Assembly: GCA_000482145.1 (NCBI GenBank)
Contig: AUXH01000365.1
Coordinates: forward strand, 1 to 19,834
Reading direction: 5' to 3'
Length of the DNA stretch: 19,834 bases
Source of the DNA: Strigomonas culicis
Lineage: Eukaryota; Euglenozoa; Kinetoplastea; Trypanosomatida; Trypanosomatidae
The notes under the pieces are model-generated. The model saw nothing but the letters and a program-made list of their open reading frames with translations. It was not told the DNA's origin and did no database searches. A program made the translations under genes and the position numbers. Below, piece by piece: positions 1 through 6,913 of the stretch. The number at the start of each line of letters is the position of its first letter. Position 1 is the stretch's first letter.

Positions 1-1
1 C

Positions 2-325
2 TTTGTCGCACAGCGCACAAACCTGAGGTTTGCGGGTCTCCACGCAAGCCACGACGCGATCGGCGGCCCGCAGCCATCGCAAGGGCTCGGCGGTGCGGAG
101 GACGGAGAGTACTTCCGTGACAACCTGTCCATGCTGCTGCCGACGCTCACCGCGGGGCCGCACGGCAGCGTCGGGCTGGACGTGGAGATGCTCGCGTCGC
201 TGATGGTCGCCGCGGACATGTTCTTCTCCGAGGCAGAGCGGCTGCTGCGCACCATGTACAGCCTCAACACGTACACCCGCAGCCGCGACAGGCCGCCGGT
301 GCCCATATCGCCTCTGCAGATCTAA
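2..325 (+). CDS. C-terminal part of an unidentified protein (5' end outside window)
   Basis: An open frame runs in from the left edge and ends at TAA 323-325, giving the last 107 residues of a larger protein. Third positions are strongly GC-rich, and composition changes abruptly to T-rich right after the stop, which supports real coding. The visible part has a Gly-rich stretch (GGPQPSQGLGGAEDGEYF), then a leucine/methionine-rich, probably helical segment (around VEMLASLMVAADMFFSEAERLL), and ends in a basic, proline-rich tail (RDRPPVPISPLQI). No signal peptide, membrane segment or catalytic motif is visible and I do not recognise the family. The ATG at 131 is internal and unlikely to be the start, because the frame and coding composition continue upstream of it. 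Confidence 0.8.
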   Translation, partial: FVAQRTNLRFAGLHASHDAIGGPQPSQGLGGAEDGEYFRDNLSMLLPTLTAGPHGSVGLDVEMLASLMVAADMFFSEAERLLRTMYSLNTYTRSRDRPPVPISPLQI

Positions 326-881
326 CGAGAGAAAAAAGAGAGGTTCTTCTTTTTGTGTTGGTTCTTTCATGTTTGCCTGTTTTTGTTTCATTTCATTTCT
401 ATTTTTTTCGTGTGTGTGGTTTGTTTCTTTTGTTTTATTTCGTATTATTTCTGTTCACTTCTTTTCGTTTCGCTTCTTTTCGTTTCTACTGTTTGTTTGT
501 TTTTATTATTATTTTGGCCACCGATGCCCTTCAGCCCTTCTTTTATTCCTCATTATTGTTGTTCATTGATTTATAACTTCTTGTTGTCAATTGTGTGTAT
601 TGCTTTGTAAGAACGGGTATCTTTTTTTTTTACTCGTTTCTTTGCACATTAATATGCCGTTAATTTTCATTCTTCATTTTTTGGTTTATTTCACTGAAAA
701 AAAGAGTATACTAACTGAACGAGAGCATTAAGGAAACCATTGAGTTTCCTCTATTCTTTGTACGGGAAGTATAGTTCGCGCAAGCTGCGGCTTTTGCTTT
801 TTTATTTTCGTTATTTAGCAATCCCCTTTTACAAATTTCTTTTAAAAAGGAAAAAAAAACAGTTCATGTACATCACTTAAA

Positions 882-942
882 TCATCATGAATGCATAATC
901 TCTTTTCACGGAAAGGGTAAAGGCATCATGATGAATCCGTGA
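882..942 (+). other. Possible H-type RNA pseudoknot in the 3' UTR/spacer
   Basis: Stem 1 pairs 882-894 with 923-934: 12 base pairs with A890 bulged. Six bases in its loop (906-911, TCACGG) are complementary to the six bases just downstream (937-942, CCGTGA), which is the arrangement of an H-type pseudoknot. This was seen by eye; no folding energy was computed. A function, such as 3' UTR control of mRNA stability or translation, is inference only. Confidence 0.3.
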
Positions 943-1168
943 GAGAACACAATAGGAGCTATGTGTACATGTGTATGGAAGCGTGGGTGTGTGAGCAGCT
1001 TTCGATGCAATAGAATGGATTCCAAACGTTCTTTTTTTTATTTTTTTATTATTTCTGTTTTATCTTTTCTATTTTCATTAGAATCCTTACTATTGTGATG
1101 TACTTTGGTGATTTTTTTTAAGGATGTGTGTGTCGTGTTTATTAATGATGAAGACCTATTCTATCTTA

Positions 1169-1223
1169 TGTTTCTCTATATTCTCTCTCTCTCTCTTTTT
1201 CTCTCTCTCATGTTATTGATGAG
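1169..1223 (+). promoter_or_regulatory. Putative spliced-leader acceptor for the acid phosphatase-like gene
   Basis: A long CT-rich tract (about 1169-1209) is followed by AG at 1222-1223. No other AG follows as strong a pyrimidine tract before the ATG at 1350. Use of this site would give a 5' UTR of about 126 nt containing short upstream ATGs. Prediction rests on the known polypyrimidine-AG rule in kinetoplastids. Confidence 0.45.
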
Positions 1224-1349
1224 TAATAGAAAACTGAAAAACAACAATAACTATGGAATAAGAAAAATGGAGATAGAACCTCTATAGACTATATACATTT
1301 CTTTTTCTTTGTTACTTTTGTTTGTTTGTTTTGTTTCATCCAAATAAAA

Positions 1350-3866
1350 ATGATACGACATCGGCGTCGCTGTACCTCCATTCGGTTGCTCCTGCTCCTC
1401 CTGTTGGGGGGCCTCACACTCCTGTGTGTCCTACAGCTGCTGAATCCTGCAGATCGCCAGACAGCGTCTCTGCGCGTGCGATGGAGCACTGCGGCGCACC
1501 CGCCGTTGGCCGAATACTATTTCACTTCCTCTTCGTCCTCTTCACAGATTACCACCGAGAACCCCGACGATGAGTTCGCGCAGTATAAACGTGAGCTGGA
1601 GAGAGAAGGCCGCGTTCTGTCCCACGCCGAACCGGAAAGCAACTCCGCGCCGAATGGCTTTTGCTTTGTGAGTATCGGCTGTTGGGGCGGCGCCCCGCCG
1701 CACAGCGCACTGCAGGGAAATGTGAGGACCGCACTCGTGCGGGTGGTCAATGAAGGGTTCACGCCTCCATCGCCGCCCGCTACAGGGGCGGCGAGCAGCG
1801 AAGCAGCGGAGGAGAGGAAACTCAACATCCACTTTGTTGTCGCAGCGGGGGACAATTTCTATCCCGACGGTGTGCGCGACGCGCGCGATGACCGGTTTGC
1901 CTCCACGTTCGAGGACTACTACCGATCGCCACCGGCGCGCCGCGGCGGCCCCGGTGGCGATCGCATCGATTACACCCCGTGGCTGCTGGCGCTGGGTAAC
2001 CATGACTACCGTGGCAATCCCAGCGCTCAATTTGAGTACACATACGCCAAAAACAAGACGGGTCCGCCTCCACCCCATCCGTCGTCTGGGAGGTGGTACC
2101 TACCCTACCACTACTACAAGGTGGATGTGCACGCGCAGCTGCGGGTCGTTGTCTTTGACGCCGTGCTGTTGCACCAGTGCTCGATTATCGAGTACTTCCT
2201 GACACAGAACAACAACAACAACAACAACAATAGTGAGAAGGCGACGCGTTCTGACGTGCTGCACGTGGAGAGGGAGCTCGTCGGGGAGGGGGAAAAAGAG
2301 GCTGCGGTGAAGAGCGAGGCGCCCTCCCTCATGGCCCTCACAGAAGAAGAGATGGAGCAGGTTCTGCGGTACGACCCATCAGGCCCTCACGCCCGCAGCC
2401 GCACGCCGCACCACACACGCATGAAGGCGCTCAAGAAAAAACTCTTCCTCAATCCGTACTTCTTGACGCACGAAAAGTACACGGACTACAGAGCGCGGTT
2501 GGCTCTGTGCGCGGCGCAGAAGCACGCGGTGGAGCGGTGGCTGTTGGAGGACGACGGCGACGCGCGAAAAAAATGGAAAGTGGTGGTCTCTCACTACCCT
2601 CTCGTGGCGAGCGGACCCCATGAAGAGTACCCCTTTCTGACCAAGTGGCTGCAGCCGCTTCTCGTTACAAGCAACGCATCGCTGTACCTCAACGCGGACA
2701 ATCATTACGTCGAGATCAGTCAGGACGCGCCTGGGCAGGATCGCAACGGCACGAACGCACTCTTCTACGTGAACACCGGGGCGGGGGCGGGCAATAAGGG
2801 GAAGCTACACTATGACGTGACCCCCGCCGATGACACAGACGCGAAACAGAAACAAAAGGAAAAGAAAAGGATGACATCCAGTGAGAAGGACGAAAAGCTG
2901 AATTGGAAAAACGACAAACGGCTGTTTAAGATGGTGGAGGGTGGTTTTGTGGTGCACTGCTTCTCACGCCAGGGAGAGAGGAACCGTAATTCGCCGCATG
3001 ACAATGTGATGCTGTCTAACTACGTTGTCGATGTGCATGGTGAAGTTCGGTACGCATTTTATAATAACAACCATAATAACCCCAGCTCTCCTATTAGCAT
3101 TCCAGTTCGTACCGTTTCGTATGCTTATGGTGTCCTTCTGGTGTTGTTAGGAGGCAGTGCGGCGCTCCTGTGCGCTCTTTTCGCGGTGCATCTTTTTATT
3201 TTCCACCGCAACAACCGTACAGCCGCGCCGACGACCACAAACCGGCATAAGAGGACATCGTGGAGAGACCGGTGTAGCGCGTGGTGCGGCTGCTGCTTTT
3301 GCTTCTGCGCTGCCTTCTGTTCCGATAATAAAAGAGCGATAAGCCGGAACCTAAAGGACATGGCACCGCCGCCTGTGTCGCCCACTCAAGAGGTGCTCAA
3401 CAATCAGACCAGCAAAACAGGAGAGCTTGCACCGTACAATTACAGCTACTATTGCGGTTATAGCAACGAAACAGGGATGCTTGGAAGCACGGCCGTGAAT
3501 TTTCGAAGCACCGGGTTGTCGCCGGTCACCAATAGTAACCAGCAAACACTGACGACGCGTTCGCCTGTGGGTACAAGAGACTTCAGTGCCATACATACCC
3601 TTCACACTAACAGTACTAATAATAATCAAACAGAAATTGTGTTTGCAACGGAAGAGAACAGTTATCCTAGTAGTGACCGGGACGACACGTATAATACAAA
3701 AATAAAAACGAACAGGAGCGCAAAATTGTGTGTGCAAATGTTTGTGAATGTGCTCTTACGAAAGCATTTCACGCTTTGCGGGAAGGTTTTTTATTTATAC
3801 CAATTGTATCTGTATAATAGTATCTGTCTACTCTGGTGTGCTGCCTGTTTGCTCTTCTTTTTTTAG
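1350..3866 (+). CDS. Membrane-anchored tartrate-resistant (purple) acid phosphatase-like protein, metal site altered
   Basis: 838 residues from ATG 1350; the frame is open a little upstream but without an ATG. An N-terminal hydrophobic run (about residues 12-32) is a signal peptide or anchor. The metallophosphoesterase domain follows the TRAP/purple acid phosphatase motif order: GCWGG (about 110), GDNFY (167-171), GNHDY (216-220), VVVSHYPL (about 411-418), then NADNH (448-452) where GHDH is expected, and a GAGAG segment (about 478). Against uteroferrin-type enzymes, the motif I Asp is Cys and the first His of GHxH is Asp, so each of the two metals loses one ligand while the bridging Asp, Tyr, Asn and two His remain. 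A poly-Asn run and charged insertions interrupt the domain. A transmembrane helix (about 590-618) is followed by a tail with a dense Cys cluster (about 642-657), a candidate for palmitoylation. Fold certain; catalytic activity doubtful. The last 35 codons are AT-rich and hydrophobic, and could reflect an extended or mis-assembled end. Confidence 0.9.
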   Translation: MIRHRRRCTSIRLLLLLLLGGLTLLCVLQLLNPADRQTASLRVRWSTAAHPPLAEYYFTSSSSSSQITTENPDDEFAQYKRELEREGRVLSHAEPESNSAPNGFCFVSIGCWGGAPPHSALQGNVRTALVRVVNEGFTPPSPPATGAASSEAAEERKLNIHFVVAAGDNFYPDGVRDARDDRFASTFEDYYRSPPARRGGPGGDRIDYTPWLLALGNHDYRGNPSAQFEYTYAKNKTGPPPPHPSSGRWYLPYHYYKVDVHAQLRVVVFDAVLLHQCSIIEYFLTQNNNNNNNNSEKATRSDVLHVERELVGEGEKEAAVKSEAPSLMALTEEEMEQVLRYDPSGPHARSRTPHHTRMKALKKKLFLNPYFLTHEKYTDYRARLALCAAQKHAVERWLLEDDGDARKKWKVVVSHYPLVASGPHEEYPFLTKWLQPLLVTSNASLYLNADNHYVEISQDAPGQDRNGTNALFYVNTGAGAGNKGKLHYDVTPADDTDAKQKQKEKKRMTSSEKDEKLNWKNDKRLFKMVEGGFVVHCFSRQGERNRNSPHDNVMLSNYVVDVHGEVRYAFYNNNHNNPSSPISIPVRTVSYAYGVLLVLLGGSAALLCALFAVHLFIFHRNNRTAAPTTTNRHKRTSWRDRCSAWCGCCFCFCAAFCSDNKRAISRNLKDMAPPPVSPTQEVLNNQTSKTGELAPYNYSYYCGYSNETGMLGSTAVNFRSTGLSPVTNSNQQTLTTRSPVGTRDFSAIHTLHTNSTNNNQTEIVFATEENSYPSSDRDDTYNTKIKTNRSAKLCVQMFVNVLLRKHFTLCGKVFYLYQLYLYNSICLLWCAACLLFFF
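2208..2231 (+). repeat. AAC trinucleotide repeat (poly-Asn) inside the acid phosphatase-like gene
   Basis: Eight AAC/AAT codons in a row encode an asparagine run between the second and third thirds of the phosphatase domain. Likely a surface-loop expansion and possibly length-variable between strains. Confidence 0.85.
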
Positions 3867-4080
3867 AAAACACTTAACAATCAAAAAAAAAAAACTGTGG
3901 TAAATGTATCGTTTACGGAAAGTATCTTTAGATGGATAAATAAAAAAGAAAAAAGGTATCATGTGTTTTCCTCTGCGATTGCCTCCACGCTCTCTCACAC
4001 TCTTGCGCCGCATCTCACTCCCTCATCTTCGAAAGGAAACAAAAAAAAAGAATAATAAGGAGCGACAATAATAAGAAGAA

Positions 4081-4095
4081 TCCTTTTTTTATTAG
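4081..4095 (+). promoter_or_regulatory. Putative spliced-leader acceptor for the farnesyltransferase beta gene
   Basis: The T-rich tract 4081-4093 ends in AG at 4094-4095, 32 nt before the ATG at 4127. The whole spacer after the previous gene (3867-4126) is only 260 nt and otherwise shows A-runs and short T-runs with no gene. Confidence 0.5.
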
Positions 4096-4126
4096 TAGTA
4101 TTAGTGTTTTCTCTCTTCACGTGACA

Positions 4127-6571
4127 ATGGCAGACAGATCCACCGGTACGACACAGTCTCAGAAAGACGTGGAGCTGCTTGTTCTCGATCTACTAAAAGA
4201 AACGAATCCGTTTGTTTACGCATTATGGTCAGAGGCGAAGGAGGGCAATGACGATGCCACCGCGTGGCCCAATGGCAGCGACGTCACACAGAACAGTTTA
4301 ACGTTTTATCGAAAGTTGCACGCGCAGTACCTGAAGGACCGTCTTCGCAATAACAAGCCGCTCAGCTCCACTTACCAGGGGCTGTACCCCGCGCAGCCAT
4401 GGCTGCCGTACTGGTCGCTGCAGGCCGCCCACCTCCTAGGCATCGCCGACACCATCCTGCACGATCTTAACCCATACCCACAGCCGTCGGCGCCGGCGCG
4501 GCAGCCACACAACAACAACAACGAGGAAGAAGATGTGAGAGCACAAGAAGAGATGGGAGATGTCGGCCGCGTCACCGCCTCGGACTTCAGGGAGGCGATG
4601 GAAAAGTATTTGCTGTCGTGTTTGTGCACCGAAACCGATTATGTCGGCGCGCGCGATGATGGCACACCGGAGGGCGGTGCGGGCATCGAGAAGAAAGGCT
4701 TTGGCGGAGGCCCGCGGGCTCAGGGGCCGCATATGGTGACGAGCTACGCGGCGGTCAGCGCTCTGGCCTTGCTGCTGCCGGACGCTGGCAGAAGCAGCAG
4801 CAGCAGCAGTAGCGGCGACCATCCACCGGCAACCACGGGATTGCAGCAGATCCCGCGGCTGGAGCTCAAAAACTGGATGCTCTCACTTAAACAAACGACC
4901 ACCATGACGAATAAGGAGGATAAGGATAATACTAGTAATCATACGTATTCTTTCTTTTCGGTGTACCAAGACGGGGAGTGTGACATCCGTGCGCTCTACG
5001 CGGTGTCTGTCATTGCCACGCTACTCGATTTGGATAACCCCCACACCTTCGACGATGCGATCGCCCGCATCCAGCAGACCCACCCGCACCAGGTCGCGGA
5101 TGCGACGCGCATTGCCACCACGCCGTTGATGGATCTCCCCATGCTGCGCGGCCTGCTGGCGTGTCAGACGCACGAGGGCGGCTTCAGCTGTCATGTGGGG
5201 CCGGCTGGCGTGCTGCCCGGGCCGTCCCACAGAGCAGCGGAGACCCTCTACCAGGGCTCCGAGGCGCACGGCGCCTACACACAGTGTGGGGTCGCGTGCT
5301 ACCTTCTGGTGCTCCATGCACTCGTGCAGCGGCACCAGCAGCAGCAGCAGCAGCAGCTGTCGGGCTGCGCGTGGGAGGCGATCGAGGCGTGCACACGGAC
5401 ACTCGACATCCACCGCCTGGAGCGCTGGCTGGCCGCGCGCCAGCTGCCGTTTGAGGGCGGCTTCAACGGTCGTACAAACAAGCTCGTGGACAGCTGTTAC
5501 TCGCACTGGATAGGGAACGCCTGTGTGTGCCTGGAGGCGGTGAAGAGCTACCACAAGCTGTTCCTCCGCCGCGCCGCGCACACCGTCACGGCGACGGATA
5601 TGTTCTTCTTGGACTTTGCGCAGTTTTTAAATGTGGAGAGCCTTTTGGTGGACACGGCCGGCAACGCCGCGGGCCGACAGCAGACAGAAGCGTGGGACAC
5701 CGCCGAGTTGCGGAAGCAGCAGCAGCGTGACACGGTCGAGGCCTTTCTCAACGCCGACGATGCGGGTCGTCGGAAGAGTCTGGCACAGCAGAGCCAGAAA
5801 CGAAGAGCGGAGGCGAACATGATCCAGCTGCACTACGCCACCGTCAGCCAGGACGCGGATGGTATCGCAGCGGCCAACAAGCAGCTCCATGAAGAGCTGT
5901 ATGAGAATAAGTATCCGGGCCAGCACCAGCTGGACCGCCCGGTGCGTGAGAGTGCACTTGCCGGAGATCTCCTCTTCAATCAGAAAAAACTGCAGATCTA
6001 CCTTCTCTCCTGCTGCCAAAACAACCGCGCGAACCCCGAGATGGCGAGCGTCGCCTCCGTCGCGGGTGGCACGCGCAGTGATCGCTATGAAAACGTGGCG
6101 GAGGGCGGCATGGTCGATAAACCGAACTGCTTGAACGACTTCTATCACAGCTGTTATGCGCTCAGTGGGCTCTCCGCGTCGGAGAATCTCTTTTACTTTG
6201 ATCACAAGCGGCACTTTTTTGCGCCCACCGCCGCCGCCACGGAGGCGAGCGAGGCAGCGCCGGAGCCCTTCATTGACCGCGCAATGCAACGAGACTACAT
6301 CCCGAAGCGGAAGACGATTCAGGAGATACGAGAACAGTACAGCCCGCATGCCCAACGGGCAGAGAACCGGCAGGACAGCTATGTTATGGACCTCGGTGTG
6401 ATCTTTCCAAACGTGCACACATTTTCGCCCCGTCATCCTACGCATACGAGCTCGATCAACTATCAGAATTTGGAATTGATGCTGTTGAGCACGACAAATC
6501 CCATTTTTAATATCAACCGCAACAAAGTGGTCGCCGCGCTCAGCACGCTGGGTCCAAGAACCTTCTTGTAA
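4127..6571 (+). CDS. Protein farnesyltransferase beta subunit
   Basis: 814 residues from ATG 4127. With the alpha subunit it forms the zinc enzyme that attaches farnesyl to the Cys of C-terminal CaaX motifs on small GTPases and other proteins, in the cytosol. The order of alpha-alpha barrel repeats is clear: PWLPYWSLQAAHLL (about 91-104), GFGGGP...PHMVTSYAAVSALALL (about 191-216), QDGECDIRALYAVS (about 281-294), CQTHEGGFSCHVG, SEAHGAYTQCGVACYL (about 378-393), FEGGFNGRTNKLVDSCYSHW (about 442-461) and LNDFYHSCYALSGLSASEN. Zinc ligands Asp455, Cys457 and His674 match the family's Asp-Cys-His set. The protein is about twice the usual length because of inserts: Ser and Gln runs, an acidic stretch near 130, and a charged block at about 480-620 within the catalytic barrel. 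KLVDSCYSHW marks it as farnesyl rather than geranylgeranyl type I by overall similarity, with moderate certainty. Confidence 0.95.
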   Translation: MADRSTGTTQSQKDVELLVLDLLKETNPFVYALWSEAKEGNDDATAWPNGSDVTQNSLTFYRKLHAQYLKDRLRNNKPLSSTYQGLYPAQPWLPYWSLQAAHLLGIADTILHDLNPYPQPSAPARQPHNNNNEEEDVRAQEEMGDVGRVTASDFREAMEKYLLSCLCTETDYVGARDDGTPEGGAGIEKKGFGGGPRAQGPHMVTSYAAVSALALLLPDAGRSSSSSSSGDHPPATTGLQQIPRLELKNWMLSLKQTTTMTNKEDKDNTSNHTYSFFSVYQDGECDIRALYAVSVIATLLDLDNPHTFDDAIARIQQTHPHQVADATRIATTPLMDLPMLRGLLACQTHEGGFSCHVGPAGVLPGPSHRAAETLYQGSEAHGAYTQCGVACYLLVLHALVQRHQQQQQQQLSGCAWEAIEACTRTLDIHRLERWLAARQLPFEGGFNGRTNKLVDSCYSHWIGNACVCLEAVKSYHKLFLRRAAHTVTATDMFFLDFAQFLNVESLLVDTAGNAAGRQQTEAWDTAELRKQQQRDTVEAFLNADDAGRRKSLAQQSQKRRAEANMIQLHYATVSQDADGIAAANKQLHEELYENKYPGQHQLDRPVRESALAGDLLFNQKKLQIYLLSCCQNNRANPEMASVASVAGGTRSDRYENVAEGGMVDKPNCLNDFYHSCYALSGLSASENLFYFDHKRHFFAPTAAATEASEAAPEPFIDRAMQRDYIPKRKTIQEIREQYSPHAQRAENRQDSYVMDLGVIFPNVHTFSPRHPTHTSSINYQNLELMLLSTTNPIFNINRNKVVAALSTLGPRTFL
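4794..4813 (+). repeat. AGC repeat (poly-Ser) in the farnesyltransferase beta gene
   Basis: Seven consecutive serine codons (AGC/AGT) lie in a non-conserved loop after the PHMVTSYAAVSALALL repeat helix. Confidence 0.8.
5336..5356 (+). repeat. CAG repeat (poly-Gln) in the farnesyltransferase beta gene
   Basis: Seven CAG codons encode a Gln run between the CGVACYL helix and the LERWLAARQLPFEGG repeat. It falls in a loop, so length change should be tolerated. Confidence 0.85.
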
Positions 6572-6633
6572 AACAAGTCCATGAAGAACTATGATGATGA
6601 TTCTTTAAAAAAAAAACAGTGTTTGTTTGTTTT

Positions 6634-6661
6634 TTGTTGTTGTTGTTGTTGTTGTTGTTGT
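6634..6661 (+). repeat. TTG trinucleotide microsatellite
   Basis: About nine uninterrupted TTG units in the 3' UTR of the farnesyltransferase beta gene. Confidence 0.9.
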
Positions 6662-6740
6662 TTTCATACCATAATAAAGTAGCAATTGCTGCATGATTAA
6701 CTGGCGAGTGACCTGCTCTTCTATTGAAACGGTGTACATA

Positions 6741-6772
6741 TCTCTTCTTTCGGCATTCCTCTTTTCTTTTAG
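6741..6772 (+). promoter_or_regulatory. Putative spliced-leader acceptor for the COG7-like gene
   Basis: The pyrimidine tract 6741-6770 ends in AG at 6771-6772; a weaker alternative is the AG at 6822-6823 after a second T-run. The resulting 5' UTR of about 141 nt (or 90 nt) would carry the GA-rich tract at 6822-6867. Confidence 0.45.
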
Positions 6773-6821
6773 TTTACAAAAGCTAACTCCATCACTCCTC
6801 TCTTCAATATACATATTTTTT

Positions 6822-6867
6822 AGAGAGAGAGAAAGGGGAAGAGAGAGAGAGAGAGAAAGATAGAAAG
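6822..6867 (+). repeat. GA-rich polypurine tract in the COG7 5' UTR
   Basis: Two runs of GA dinucleotides (6822-6831 and 6840-6856) joined by G/A sequence. Long polypurine strands can form triplex or unusual RNA structures; no function is shown here. Confidence 0.8.
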
Positions 6868-6913
6868 TGTCTGTGCGCAAAAAAAAAAAGGAACAGCCTT
6901 AACTGAACGCATC

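Larger units (their letters stand above)
326..1349. other. T-rich intergenic spacer with no supported gene
   Basis: One kilobase between the first stop and the next start. It is dominated by T and CT runs (for example 350-500, 1025-1080, 1175-1210). Open frames here encode only Phe/Cys/Leu-rich translations of T-runs and are not credible genes. It should hold the 3' UTR and polyadenylation region of the upstream gene and the trans-splice region of the next. A perfect 7-bp hairpin lies at 731-737/744-750, and a pseudoknot-like element at 882-942 is listed separately. Confidence 0.75.
6572..6913. other. Spacer with TTG and GA microsatellites
   Basis: 342 nt between the farnesyltransferase beta and COG7 genes with no supported gene. 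It contains an A-run (6607-6616), a TTG repeat (6634-6661), a pyrimidine tract (about 6741-6770) and a GA-rich purine tract (6822-6867) just before the next start. Confidence 0.75.

Noticed and set aside
353..610. Overlapping Phe/Cys/Leu-rich open frames of 66-85 codons
   Set aside because: They are translations of T-runs in three overlapping frames, with no coding composition or motif.
923..1010. C/D-box snoRNA starting at an ATGATGA C-box-like sequence near 928
   Set aside because: No CTGA D box at a fitting distance and no terminal stem; the ATGATGA lies in the stem of the pseudoknot candidate.
1542..2078. 178-codon open frame on the minus strand inside the acid phosphatase-like gene
   Set aside because: Mirror of a GC-rich gene; Arg/Gly/Ala-rich and without family resemblance, while the + strand frame carries clear phosphatase motifs.
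5627..6445. 272-codon minus-strand frame within the farnesyltransferase gene
   Set aside because: Antisense shadow of conserved barrel repeats; composition effect only.
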